Origin: Thelephora terrestris
Taxonomy: Eukaryota > Basidiomycota > Agaricomycetes > Thelephorales > Thelephoraceae
DNA length: 64,000 nt
Assembly (NCBI GenBank): GCA_015956445.1
Contig: WIUZ02000010.1
Location: 744,001 to 808,000, forward strand
Direction of reading: 5' to 3'
Shown here: in pieces, positions 1 to 12,400 of the stretch
Layout: each line of letters begins with the position of its first letter
How positions within the stretch are numbered: position 1 is the stretch's first letter
Made by a program: the position numbers and the translations under genes
The notes under the pieces: generated by a model
The model's database searches: none
The model's input: the letters and a program-made list of their open reading frames with translations, nothing else
Told to the model about the DNA's origin: nothing

Positions 1-1556
1 ATCGGGATGTCCTCGGCGTTGTTGTAGCGTAATCTGGTCACGCTTATTCGTGCCTCTCCTGATCCCATCCTAGCGACCGTTGCACCGCTTTGTGGTGTTT
101 TCGTCGAGATGATTTACGGTCCCGCCATTTGTTTGGAAACGGAATGAAAGCCTTATTCCACATGGGCCCCGTGTTTCACTTTCATTTCGATTAACCCTGA
201 GACGGTGGTTCTGTAAGTCCCCGTGCTAGGCCGCGGCGCATGAGATGACGAGTGCCATGGTTATGTTCGGCATCTTTAGCTCGTCCGTTTCTCAGCAACT
301 CTCGAGGTTTCCATGTGCCAGTACACGAGAAGCACTTGGATATCTATCCCAGCAGATTAAGCTCTCAACTGGTATCTGCGGAAACGCGTCTATAACCGCT
401 TCGCAGTCTCGGAGTCCGATGCTCAACCTTTGAACCCCACCACCAGCCAACTGCGGTCTCTGCAACAATCCCGCTTCCAATGTTGTGGCGTAGCAATGGC
501 GGAAGTCTGTATCTACGACCTCCGTTGGAGGCTCGCAAGAACATATTGGCACCGCGGATTTTTCCAACGCTCCTTTTTCTTTTTCCTCATCCAATTCGCT
601 CACCTCGAGGCATTGAGGTGGATTGGACCTGTTTCCACGCCACCGGCTTTACCTGCGCCCGTGCTTTCGAACGGCATACGGTTCTCTCAAAGGTATCAAC
701 TTCGGGCCTCCATGAGTCGACACGGTGGGTACCCAGCACTCCAACGTTCACATTGCCTTGCTCGCGACTTTCTAACGCGGTTTCTTGTCAATCTAGGCTG
801 TGGGAATCATGTTACAAACGTCCGGAAAAATTTCCTGGCAGCGCCGCTGGAAGCCTGATCCTTCACAGGTTTTCAGCAGACCTTCAGGCGAGTGAACGTC
901 TCCGTCGAAGCGTTCCGCCTCTCTCCCAACCTGCATATCATACGTCCCACAAACGCAGTCGCCGGTTGCTTGAACCTTGATGCATCCCGCGGGAATATAC
1001 ATTGAACTGGTGTATCTTTCGGGGTTCGATGAGTCCATGATCGTATCACAACAAAGCTCGAATTGAGTGCACGTGGGTAAGGTGCACTCTGCTGACTTCC
1101 CGTCTTGTGAAAAGCCACCACGGACGTTCTACGTCATAGCTGGAGTATCCTGGGATCAGACGATCACGAGGACTTCGTTTTGCTCACCCAGCGGCTCTTA
1201 CACATCATTATCGAGTTGGGTTCCTCTCCAGTTAGGCTGGTGGAACGTCTCAGTTTCTCTTCATCTCTCATCCCCAGGCCTTCCTTGTCGTTTCTCTTTG
1301 ACCAGGACACTTGTCGTTCAGATCTGGTCCGTAAGAATGAATATCATAGATGCGACGCCGTTGAGAATACTGGTACAAATATTGCAAGAAGCTAGGTGGA
1401 TGCAGTGGGTACTAATGCTCAGCAAAACGGAAATATATAGGAAGATTGCGAAATGGTGGCTCAAGCAGACAGGCGAACTTTAGTCCAGTGAACAACGGTT
1501 CCCGCAAATGAAACGGCATTTCACTACGAAAACCAGCTTTCTGCCTGGAGGGATCT
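1..1556. other. Poorly resolved left end
   Basis: Apart from the doubtful minus-strand frame at 793-1038, I see no secure gene here. A second minus-strand frame (292-603, 103 residues) carries a stretch reading LRDCEAVIDAFPQ, a pattern common in small fungal secreted proteins. It could be a downstream exon of the same gene, but I could not find a convincing intron joining the two. Positions 1039-1556 show nothing I recognise. Confidence 0.4.
793..1038 (-). CDS. Doubtful small Cys-containing protein fragment
   Basis: I do not recognise this 81-residue frame. It begins with ATG and contains two short Cys-bearing blocks (around IPAGCIKV and DCVCGTYDM, then CEGSGFQRRCQ and DVCN), which looks more like real coding sequence than the surrounding frames. 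The last codons may run into an intron (GTTTGT after the Asp codon). A frame further downstream at 292-603 could belong to the same gene. No signal peptide is visible at this start, so a 5' exon would be expected if the product is secreted. It may equally be a decayed gene or a chance frame. Confidence 0.25.
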   Translation of the reverse strand: MDSSNPERYTSSMYIPAGCIKVQATGDCVCGTYDMQVGREAERFDGDVHSPEGLLKTCEGSGFQRRCQEIFPDVCNMIPTA

Positions 1557-2250
1557 CTAAACCTCGACGAAGGCGTCTTCCAACCTTGGATCTCCGATGT
1601 CCTTCTTGCAGTACTTCTGAAAATGCCTCTTCAAAGAGTCACCCCTTACTTTGAGGTTCGCCCCGCACGCAAGACACTCGGCTCGCCTGTCAGCGGATTC
1701 AATATGACGCCCGCATTCCCACTTTCCTCGGAAGTCTTTGCCGCATACGCTGCAACACCACTTCCTCCGAATGGGATTGAACACGGGAGTGCCATTGCGG
1801 CAACTTGGTTCGGGAGTATTTTCTGGTTCGGGAGATGTTTGGTGGTGCTCCGGGCTGCCGGACGGGTCTTGAGAGGGCGACGGCGAGGGAGACAAGGGGA
1901 AGAGAGGGCTGTTTCTGAAACGGGATATCAAACCATTTCTGAGATTGTGTCAAAGCAGAAACGTACGTGGTGCTGGGGAAGGTGATGTACCCAGCAGAAC
2001 CTGGGGTTGGGAAAACGGGATCCATGAAATGGTTGGTACCCTCAGACAACAGGGTGTATCCAGAATAATCCGAAACACGTTGGCCAGACGGAGTGTTTGT
2101 CTCGCGAGCCAAGAATTCGTACGCTATTTCTCCCATGAGGACATGATCACCGTGAGTCTGTAATGTTTGTTCAGCACACTGAGAGATGAACGAAATGAGG
2201 AACTGTACTGACGACGGGCATAAAACAACCTGTGGCGAGGTCGAAGACAT
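1557..2250 (-). CDS. C2H2-type zinc-finger protein, two exons
   Basis: Two overlapping minus-strand frames join cleanly through a 52-bp intron at 1915-1966 (GTACGT..TTTCAG, split codon in phase 2). Exon 1 is 1967-2250 and exon 2 is 1557-1914, giving a 213-residue protein. The N-terminal half has no domain I recognise. The middle is rich in Ser and Pro. The C-terminus holds two zinc-binding blocks: CSVCGKDFRGKWECGRHIE (Cys-x2-Cys then His), followed by CLACG..KRHFQKYC (Cys-x2-Cys, His-x4-Cys). This organisation is typical of basidiomycete C2H2-like proteins, so DNA or RNA binding in the nucleus is likely but inferred. The start is the first ATG of exon 1; an upstream exon is not excluded. Targets are unknown. 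Confidence 0.7.
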
Positions 2251-5200
2251 AATTGCTCCCTTCTCCGGGATAAATCTAATTGGAAGCGTTCAGCTATCTG
2301 TGCCCATCCATTGATAACAAGTAATCGGCCACGGACCTGGGGGAAAGCGACCATTTGAGGGAACATCGTCTGGTGTTGGTGGTGGGGGGAGAAAAGCAAC
2401 CCTGGAAGTGGCGATCCTCCCTACCAGCTCGACCCATTTAAAACCCTCGCTTACGCTGTCGTTCATCTCGTGGGATGAGTGTTCGTGAGACAAACTCCAA
2501 CCTGAACGCTTCCCGTCGTCCAGAAATGGGTGGGCCTGCCTAATAAGGGAATATACCCTATATGGTAGGCAAGGGTCCTCGTGTGATGGTTCCTTGGGTT
2601 TTCAGGCTCCGCTCGGCCGGCACGCCGCACGGGATCTGGCGGGGCGATGAAGTCGGACACCAGGCAACGATTTGGGCGCACACAATGGGACGTGCACGAT
2701 CTGAACACGAGCTAGGTGCCACCCAGGAGAATGGCGGTCTATAAGGAAGAAGTGGGGATTTGAGAGGATGATGACACAGAGCGCAATAAGAACAAAGAGG
2801 GGGATGGTTCGAAGCGGGCGCGGGGGCGAACTTATCATTACTGCCCAAGCTAAATATGCAAAGGGCCAGCCGCGGGTGCGGCGGAGGTGAGACAGATGGA
2901 CGTGATCTTTTAATTTATACGTGCATTGAGTAGTCCGACAAGAAGCCTTATATTCTAGTTATCCTTCGACTCCAGAGAGCGGCCAGCCCTTTGGCGATGA
3001 TCATTCCCCTTCCTTCCGCGAAGCCACAAGGACCTTACGAGAAAGGGGATGGCTCCCCTTGCTCGAGTATCGTCAAAACTCACGGCGGCGCCTGTCGCTG
3101 GCTCCTGTGGCATCGCGGGTAAGGCTACTTGCAAGGCTCGCGAGAACGTCATTATCACCCGTGTATCCTAAAGGACGTAACGGGACTCTCGATCCTGGAG
3201 ATCTATCAGTTCTTAAAAAGCGTAAAAAAGTATTCGGGGAACGCAATTGGCTGGAGAGAACGGAGGGAAGCTAAAGATGAGACGCACTCTACCAACTTTC
3301 TCCTCCACGAGCCTTACATGGCATGCGAGGTCCCACACAGGGTAGGTAGCTAAAACCACCCAGTCACTGTGGCATGCTTCCCATGACCCGATATTGAAGT
3401 TCCGTCCCATAAGAGGAAGATAATGAGTGTAGCGGCGCCCCGTACTAGCCAGAGTTTAACGTCGTTCGCAGTCAGGGTTTTTTCTGGAGTGGTACACAAG
3501 TGATAGGACACGCACTACGAATCCAGATCGGGATATAAGGCCGACTTCGTTCGTGCCAGTGACAATCGCTACCAGAGCGGTTACAATGACTGAAGACATG
3601 TAGCTCAATACAGCATCGTATGCCTGAACAACCCTCCACCGCGCGGCTATCATCACACAAGGTAAATTACAATGACTCTCTACAAACATCGGGGCTCACC
3701 GATTCCGCTGCCGTAAGATATCACGCACTCTACAGTACACCATCCACACAGCGGAATAACGTCGTCTCGAAGAGCGAAGACCCGAATAGTCTCAGGATCA
3801 TCTAACATTGGTTGGTAAGTTGCGAGGCTGGATGGGTAGACACCCGCAACTAATTCACGTTTATAGCCGTACTGAGCTCTATATGAGCTGTGAAAGAACG
3901 AAAAGGTAAAACCGTGAGCACTGACCGGTAGGGACCCAAGGGAGCGTCGACCACTCACGAGCGAGCGGTGAAGAGAGAAAAAGCGATGTTTTTAGATCCG
4001 TGAGAGCATCGATGATCCGAACACCCATGCAACTCGAGTGAGACCGTTGAATAAGCGTAACAATGAGGATCTCACTCCCATCCCGGATGTCTTGATCTCT
4101 ACAGCGGCTTGGGTATGTCGAACGTGAAAGTTCACCTCAACCAGGATAAAGAACATGATATTTGTGGCGAAGTCGGGGAAGAAGAACAGCGACGTGAAGG
4201 TCATGGCGCCCGTAATGGTGACAGGTCATTTCCAGGGCTCGAAGCCTGAGGTTCGGATGTGAATTCAGCAGAAGGCGAGTCGATTCAAGATGATGATGCC
4301 AGCGCCGCTGGTGAGGACTTGTGAGGTGCATATTAAGAGATTCTCAGCGGGAAAGTTGGGAATGGCAAACACACACCAGTATCCAGTGCGCTTCATCTGC
4401 TCGGTGTGTGTACAATACGGCGGGTACCTGGATTGATTTGCTATAAGGTGGCTCGATTTACTGGTATAACTGCCAATAAGTGCAAACGATCTGGAACAGG
4501 GCAAATGTTCCACTTTGTCTGCACGTTGTGCGGCGGAGGAGGTGCCAGGGCTGTGAGCACACGACTAGGGTGCAGACTGAAAACATAGGAGCGCATGGCT
4601 GACAGCAAGGTTATAATTCAGGCTGTAGGGGTAATCATTCACCAGACATGAGCGACGGCAAGCAGCAATCCAACTTGCGCCTGGGATAGCGACACTACAC
4701 AATTCGACAGTGACAACACCTGAACGAACGAAGCTCTCCAGCACTCGAGGGCTATTCATAGATGCGTACAAGTTGGGTGAGGGAGTTGGCGAAAGGCAAC
4801 AGCCTCGCAGTGACCTTCCCAGAGTGGTTCCATCAAAGACGGGCATTTGGTCTTGAGGCAACGACACGATGACCGGTCATCCATGCACGGAGTCAGACTG
4901 GACGGAATGGTAGCATCACGATCCAAGAACGGAGGGTCAAGCACGAACCAAATGAACATGGATTACCAAGAAATGCTAACACCGCAGATGTCCGTGTCCG
5001 AACGCAACGCACGCGTCGTCAAGCACAGCCAGAGCCGGGAGTCTATCACCCCATGTGTTGTCGTCCTACAATTCAAAACCACGGTTGACGTACAAGTTAC
5101 GACCAAAAACGGATTGCATAAAGACGCGAACCCGCATGGATGATTGGTTCCTCCTCGTGGATTGAGCAATTCAATGGCTTTTGTAATCGTGGATGTTTGG

Positions 5201-5895
5201 ATCGTATTTGCGCAACGTCGCACAAGAAACTGCGGGGTCCAGAAGGTCTTGGCTAATTGAGAGACGGAAAAGTGAATGTCGGCAGAGGAGGGCCGGTTCG
5301 TACTTCCGAGTCACCCGAGTGGGATGAAATCGCGCCCGTAGGTGACCCCCTGACACAGGAGAAGTGCAACTCGCGGAAATAAAGGTCTGGTATGGATGAT
5401 CTGTTCTAGGACGGACCGCAACGTCTATATGGGAACCAAACTCAGCGTAAGCACAACACTAGTTGACAGCTGGCCTTGCGAAACACGAGTAGAAACCGTC
5501 GGAAGACACGAATTGCCAACGTGAAAGCACCAGAACGCCCCGCATCTCAACCTTCGTCGGCCCGTCGCCTCCCCCGAATGTCCCGTCGAGTAAAACAGCG
5601 AGAGTGAAGGCAAAATCCGCCTGAGGGTGATCAACTTTGATTCTGAGCGTGGATGGCCATATGAGGAAGTGATTGTTGCGCCCTATGAAAGATACCGAGG
5701 AAACACACCCCACCCTGTGTGGAACAGTCATCGGCGTTCATGTGAGGGTGCCGCTAGCACGTGTACGGTAGCATGCCGGATGAGAGACGAGAGCGGAGTA
5801 CACCGTCACAGTGGGGCGACTCGTGGTGGCCGCGACTCATATTTGCTTGGCAAGGACCACCCGCCGGTTTCACAATCTTACCAAATACTCTCACC
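2251..5895. other. Intergenic, no recognisable gene
   Basis: Many short frames lie on both strands, but none has a domain, a consistent splice structure or an extended coding pattern I can support. The part next to 2250 is presumably the 5' flank of the zinc-finger gene, and the part before 5896 that of the MYND gene. No clear TATA box was found at either. Confidence 0.5.
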
Positions 5896-7302
5896 ATGTT
5901 TTTCGGTCTCTGGACATCGCCCGAAGAACCAGAGCCGCAACGAGTTCCACTACCACTACAAGCCTTGGATAGATGTTCTGTTTGCGAATCACAGCGCAAG
6001 CTGAGGCTGTGCGGGAATTGTGGTGAGGTGTGGAATATTGAGATCGTCCTCGGCTGTGCCACATTTTTACACTATTCCACAGCGACTCTACTGTTCGAAT
6101 CGATGTCAGAAAGTGGATTGGCCCACACACAAGAAGATTTGTGGTAAGTAGGATTGCTATCGGTTGCCGAGTAGGCTTAACCCTTGTGCTTGTCCTCAGG
6201 CGAAACGGACAGGATCGAGCTGCGCTCCTTCTATCCCTTCCTCGCACTCATCATCGAACAATTTCACAACTCAGTCGCCCTCGAAGGTCACCCCGCTCTA
6301 AGCCACACAATCGTCGGCGGCCTAAAGCGAATTCGCCAGGCCGATGGCACTTGCTATACCGTTGTTTCCCTCGGCGAGCAAGTTTCCTTCGACGAGTTGG
6401 TTCAAAAACCAAAAGCCTGGTGGCCCCAGTATCCTACCATAATCGACGCCCGCAGGCTGCGAGACCGGATCACCCGGGAGGGCAACACCCTGCTAATCAA
6501 CACAGCCATTTGTATTGCGCTGCTAGCCGAACTCTATACAACCACATCGGACGCTGACGCTAAGCGCCAAGACTGGCAGTTCGACCACAGGACCAGGCTT
6601 ACTGTGAGGTCATGCCCAATCGCTGATTTTGGCATAATGGCAGGCTCTGTGAGCGGGCCTAGTATTGACCGGCTTGCGTATTACGACACCCAGGCCAAGT
6701 CGACTACGTATGGACAAGACCCCAACGATCACTACTGGATTTATTTCACCACCCTGCGTGGAGAGGTCTTATACCTGGACTGTGGGCTATACACTATAAG
6801 TCCAGGAGACGTACTCAAAGCAGATCCCTACGTCGCCGACCACCTCACGGAACGGTTCACTCTCATTCCCACTTTCCTCCTCGACTCTGCCGCTCGCAAG
6901 ACGATGACACCCGTCCATACTGAGCGTAGTCGAACCTCCGTATTGAAGAACACCGAGATCGTGGAGGCGCTATTACGGAATCAGTTGAAGTTCGAGAAGG
7001 AGAACGGTGAACTGTACTCCAAATTCATGCAAGGAATATCCGGGAAGGAGCCATCCGCTCGTGAAAAACGCATCGTAACACCATTCGTGCAAGCAACACG
7101 TGCCCAGATACGCGCAAATTTACTCAATGGAAGATGGAAGGCTTACCCACCAGAACCGACCTTGGTCCCTGACATCTATGACCTCATACGACCCCCTCGG
7201 CGCACTGCCACTAAGCAGGTCACCACCGTGTTCGCAGGGTTGGAAGAGGCGTTAAAGCAGATAGAAGAGAAGGAGGCACGGGCTCGGAAGGCCTGGTGGT
7301 AA
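5896..7302 (+). CDS. MYND-type zinc-finger protein, three exons
   Basis: Exons 5896-6027, 6083-6143 and 6200-7302 (introns 55 and 56 bp, GTGTGG..CCACAG and GTAAGT..CCTCAG) encode 431 residues. Splicing restores a perfect MYND finger near the N-terminus: C27, C30, C39, C42, C48, C52, H60, C64, with the typical LYCSNRCQKVDWPTHKKIC run. MYND fingers mediate protein-protein contacts. The remaining ~365 residues match the general layout of fungal 'MYND domain-containing' proteins but have no catalytic motif I recognise; there is no SET domain. The C-terminus is charged and probably helical (KQIEEKEARARKAWW). The ATG at 5896 was chosen because its context (CTCACCATG) is good and it leaves a short leader before the finger; an in-frame GTG at 5761 lies further upstream. 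The second intron contains a GCTTAAC branch-like site. The gene stands alone on this strand. Confidence 0.85.
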
Positions 7303-8464
7303 ACCTCAACGGTCATTCCCTATTCCCCGAACCATCACCATTCCAGGCCAGCTCCGAGCGAACCACTCTCCCACCTCCTCCCGATAACCAATCCCTCTTC
7401 TCCTCTCCCCCTCATCTCAGCAACTGTGTCGTCATTACTTCCCCCCGGTACATTTATCCCCCACCTCACCGATGGAATGCTTAGAAAACGCCCCCGAACC
7501 GCACACTATCGCCTTCCTTGGAGCATATACGTTAGGGCATCTTGTCCTGGAGGTCCCTGTCAGCTCCTTAGCAGGCGCTAGCGCAGCATCGTTTGCTCAT
7601 CCTCAAAGGCTCGCTTTTTCTCGCACGATTTCGCGCAAAGGGGCGCCGCGGCCTTCTTCGGCAGTGGCTTAGTGTAAGTATGAAGTAAATTCCGAGTGGG
7701 TTCCGGGCGGTTGTGGCATTACAAACACATTCCACGGACTTCCTCCGAAATGAAATTCTACGAGTCTTGGTCTTGTCCTTTCTCCGCCGTGATTAATATG
7801 TACCAGTGTTGTTCGGTCAACAGAAAACCGTATAGAAATCATCTTGTCTTCATTTTCCGTATGCCGTTCAGTCACCCATGGTCATTCCGGCTTCGGGTAC
7901 ATGGGGCGGCCTGCAAGTTTGGTGCTCGAAGCAGCCGTATCTCCGCGGGGTTCCGCTTGGCTCGTCACAGAGATTAATCCTTTGGCGAATAGAACTCTGT
8001 GTCCTTCCACTGCAAGTGTTTCACAAGCTTGTGCCTAGCCTTGGCGGCCCTAGGTACACATGTTGACCACAGCACGAAGGTTGCGGGAAAACTCGAGCGT
8101 GAAACATGCGGTATTTACCGGTGGAGGCGCAGGGAGACGTTGCCAAAATGTTCTCGACCCTTCCTTTACTTCTACCTCTCTCTCGTCTCTTCAACAATTA
8201 CTTCGGATCGCGACCACTGAGAATCGAAACCGAGAATAAACTCTCCGTCGTGTCTGATAAAGTCTTGACCCATTTGCGAGTTGAGGGCACAGCGCTTAGC
8301 TCTAGGTTATGCCGGAAAAAATCCCATTCGTGTTGATTAGTGGTGTTTTACCGTTGGGTGCAGGAGCCCTTGAGAATAACAGCATCCCAATACCGTATCT
8401 CCACCCAGCGATCCTGGGCACTTTTCTTCGACGATGAAAGTTGCGGGCAAGCGCACAGGAGAGA
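7303..8464. other. Convergent intergenic region
   Basis: This is the shared 3' flank of the MYND gene (+) and the DUF3669 gene (-). The first ~200 bases are pyrimidine-rich. I see no further gene. Confidence 0.5.
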
Positions 8465-9449
8465 TTAACCTTCTTGAGTTCTCCTGATGTCTCGTTGGGC
8501 TTGAGTCGATTCGATTGAGTCGAAGAAAGCGGTGGAGAGAACTTCGCTAACGCCTTCATCGTTGCAACTACTCAGGTAGGCAGCCTTGAAGCCGTTGTAG
8601 AGGGCATCGGAAGTACGCGGGCGAGGGTAGTACGGGTCGTTTGCGAAAAAGGCTGAAGCAAGCTGATCAACGGATTCCGGACGCTTGTCCCACGTCCGCA
8701 CCTAATATGCGGTAATTTTAAGAGACTCAAACGCGGTGCATCGATTCACTTGCCTGGTTGAAGTCGATAAGGAAAAAGGTGAAACCGGCTCCACCGTCTC
8801 CTCCGAGAACAAACTCGACATCACGCGCATCGACAAAAGCTCGGTGGTGAAGGCTGGAGAGCATGCTCCCCATCGCACGTGCTATATCTGCGGCCGAGGG
8901 GAGGAATTGGAACCGCGTGGCCAGCTGTGTGTAGCGAGCCTCGTCGAGGGGAAAGTTAAGCGTGTTGATGAATCTCGATGGAGCTGCTCCGGTGTAGTCC
9001 CTCCCGAGATATAGACGACATAGAGCGGGGCCGTCGGATAACTGGGGAGGGAAATAACACTTTGAAAGGTAGCGGCGAGCGTGGATTGGTAAAGCGTGGA
9101 CCCGGTCCATAGCATAGGTCGGTTGCTGGAAATAGGCCATTACGTCCTGCGTAACGAACGGCGTACCGGCAGTGCGAACCCATTTTCCAGAGAGTGGACC
9201 GGGCGCAGTGGTAGAGAAATCATCTGTGTGTGGGTTGTAAAACCCGAAGGCGCGAGGGACGGCGAAGAAGGAGTCGGCGTTGCATTGACGGTAGATGCGG
9301 TCAAGGACCTCATACTCCTGGCGCAGTTTCTCTGTGTTATCGGTGTATGATACCTCTTTGAAAGCGATGAGTCCGCCACTGATAACATAGACGGTGGCGA
9401 AACTTCCAGCGCCGAGCCGTACGGGTGCTCCGGCTTCCTCGGTGGACAT
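8465..9449 (-). CDS. DUF3669 domain protein, two exons with a GC-AG intron
   Basis: Exon 1 (8754-9449) and exon 2 (8465-8701) give about 310 residues. The N-terminal GAGSFATVY followed by IAFKEV resembles a kinase-like glycine loop and Lys. Further on come CRLYLGR, a block ending DARDVEFVLGG, then FFLIDFNQ, then NDPYYPRP and FKAAYL. This order is that of the fungal DUF3669 family, kinase-fold-like proteins of unknown activity. The only intron that keeps frame and the conserved LIDFNQ-VRTWDKR junction is 8702-8753 (52 bp). It starts with GCAAGT, a GC-AG donor; the nearby GTGAAT donor would break the frame. The ATG at 9449 is the first Met; the frame is open upstream to 9545 without ATG, so a 5' exon is possible. 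No catalytic activity can be claimed. Confidence 0.75.
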
Positions 9450-12400
9450 TGTGGGGGAGCTCTGGAGGTAAATGTGGGATCCTCGATCTTGGATTCCCGA
9501 GTTATAATTCCCACGGGCAATCACATCAGTTGGGAAGGAGTCCACGGTCGCTCAGTGCTTCACATTCAAGTGATTCGGACACATGAAAGCACCTGGATAA
9601 AAGCAAGTTCCTACCCATTGGATCAGATGGATATGAGGTTCATTGCGACTCCATCGCCCACTATCTCCGTTGATCTCGCAACCTCCTCCATACGGCTCAC
9701 TCCCGCATTCAATCGATTGTAATGGCATGAAAGATGACCGGCAACCGGTACATGGCGTCAGAACGGATACCGGTGGGCGGTATACCAAGTATACACATTC
9801 AAATGCATGATGCGGTAGGGCAGGTGAATTTTTTACAATTGCGCACGCCGATCAAAGTACGCCATTATACAGAGTGCGAAAGGAGATGAAACTTACCTCA
9901 ATCAGCGCTGAAAGGGGTACCGCGTTGTTGTCTCGCAACTCCTTGGGCTACCCGAGTGCATTCTACGCGCCCGGTGCGTCCGTACTTCGGGGCTGCGGAT
10001 TTCCCAGAGAGGAAAGTGCATACCCGCCTAGATAAAGTACATAAAACTTCACCCAGTCCGATAGGGATTCAAATGGACATCACCATCGACATTAATGTGT
10101 CACCTACGACGTGTAAGACACAAGGTTGTATGAGGTTTTGAGACGCTTATCTCAATCGTGCCTTCCTTTCGAAACGCTAGATTTCTGAAAAATTTCGTGA
10201 GAAGAGATACTCGTTACGCATGGCGTTCGAACGAACGAGTCTTTAGAAGAACGTGTTCCAGCCTGTGCCCCAGGGACTACCTGAGCGTGACAAGCAAGAG
10301 GCGAACGTGCTGCGACTCGCACGATGGCCATCGAATCCACTCACCGATCGAATACACCCACAAAGGCAATTTTCCGTACCTCACTTCCTCCTTACGGGGA
10401 AACATCGGATCCGTTTTGCTACAAATTAGAGGGGTTAAATTCTAGCGTAAACGAACGAATGGAAAGCGTTCGGTGACCAGCGTGAAGAACAAGCCAGCAA
10501 GAGTACGTACATTCGGGTCAACGATAAGGACCGTGCTAGCACTACACCCACATCGTATCTCGGCGTTGCCGTTTTACGTTCGGGGATGCACGCGATCGAA
10601 AGCATGCGAGGTGAGACTCCGACAGACGGAACGTGGATTGATCGATTCAATCATCCCGCTCCCCCATCTCCTTCGATCCTGGAGTCTTGAACCCTGCACC
10701 TAGCGGTCAGACGCTGAACTACAAATGAAGGGATCAAAGCAAAGCGGGCAACCCACCAACCATCCGTGATTAACCTCCGAGCGGAAAACCCACATTCCCA
10801 CATCTCCCCGGAGAACTCCGAGAGCCCGAGAAGTGGGGGCTCATGAAAAAGTTGACCCCGGCGAAGAGAAGAGAAATTGCGCGCAGAAGTTAATCCAGAG
10901 AAGTCAGACGACCCCGAGACCAGCTGGGGCCGCATGGCGCATTCAGCGCAAGGGTGGATTTGTGAAAGCCCTGCCTACTGTATACAAGATACCATGAGAA
11001 CTGAGAAGGTGTTCTCGGCGTGAGTACCCGTGACGCGTCGCGCTTTACTCGAATGAGAAAGTGGTAGGGAACCCTTCGCCGAAGATGCGGCAAATTAAGA
11101 GATGACCGGTTCTGCCTGACATTCCAAAAACATCCGACCACCCAGGTCCACCCCTGTTGGGTGTTGGACTGTGTTGGACCAGCGGCAAATGTGTGCCAAC
11201 GCTGGGTGGTACTAGTTCTCACAAAAGGTTCAATCCCTTTCCCCTGCATGATGCCCACCGGAAACAGCCGCATGGGTGAGACAATTCGCGGTGTTGAATG
11301 GGTGATACTGGTCAAAAATACCGTGTGGGGACCAACTCACCCGCTTAGATGGTTTTCGATCAAGGCTGATACACTTCCTTGATCACGAACGAACAAGCCC
11401 GCTCAGGTTGCTGATTTGCGGTATCTTGTAGGTGGCCGGAAGACCACATCATGATAAAACGGATTCCGACTCAGCTCGGTCTCGGGGCGCTCTGTTAGTA
11501 AGCTAGCGTCGTCGCAGCAGGCCACGGGTTCAGTGATAGACTCCAAACCTGACTCATACTCGTATATGGAGCAAATTCTGCCATACGCGTCTTCGGCCCA
11601 ACGCGCTAGGATAGGGACTCGTGAGTCCCATCCGTCGATATCGGAGCAGAATACGTTCGCCTTACCAAGCGCACCCCCCTGCGAGTATACGAGATAGCTA
11701 TCAGGACAATCACGGTAATTTCCAGGGCGGACTGATGGCACCCCCTTTCACTCAATAGAGTAAAACCGAGAGTCGTCCGTGCAACAGCGCAGGCGTGCAC
11801 GGGGCGCGATCGCCCTTCCCACAACCAAGCGAAGAATTGAGACCGAGATGCAGATTGAGTTGGTGAAGACGAAACTGACCGACCCTTTCCTGGATGCCGG
11901 GCGACAATTGTATCTGGCAAGCGGCGCGCACTGCCATGTGAAAGCGCAGATGGACGCTTTCGATCAACATCCATCGATGAAGGCTGATCGCACGTTGCCG
12001 GATACTTTACTCCTTTCCCAACACAGGATCGCCCTGCCCTGAGAAAAAAGTGAATTGGGCTACGGCCTCCCGGAACGCAAATCCGTATCCTGCTCTCAAA
12101 CCTTACATACGTTGCGGCTCGTACCAGGGCAAGCCTATCCTCGGTAAAGTCCCAACGTGCCTCGTGCCTGTCCAAATGAACAACGTGTCCGAGGACGTGT
12201 TCATTTCCAGCACAAGAACGCGTGGCCTAGGACAGTGGCGTCCGACTTTGTGAGGCAGATAATCAGAGATAGAGAAACGGGCCAACGCGGTCCGTAGTCC
12301 ACGATTCTTCCAGGATCGTCACTTGAGCGGCATCGATTTCGACCCATCCCTGTGTGTATGAATGGATTGTACTCAATCACGGATTCAAAGCTCTAAAGCG

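Noticed and set aside
11403-12175. Minus-strand frames of 112 and 189 codons
   Set aside because: No family resemblance, no splice signals joining them, and frames of this size are expected by chance in 64 kb with about 50% GC when non-ATG starts are allowed.
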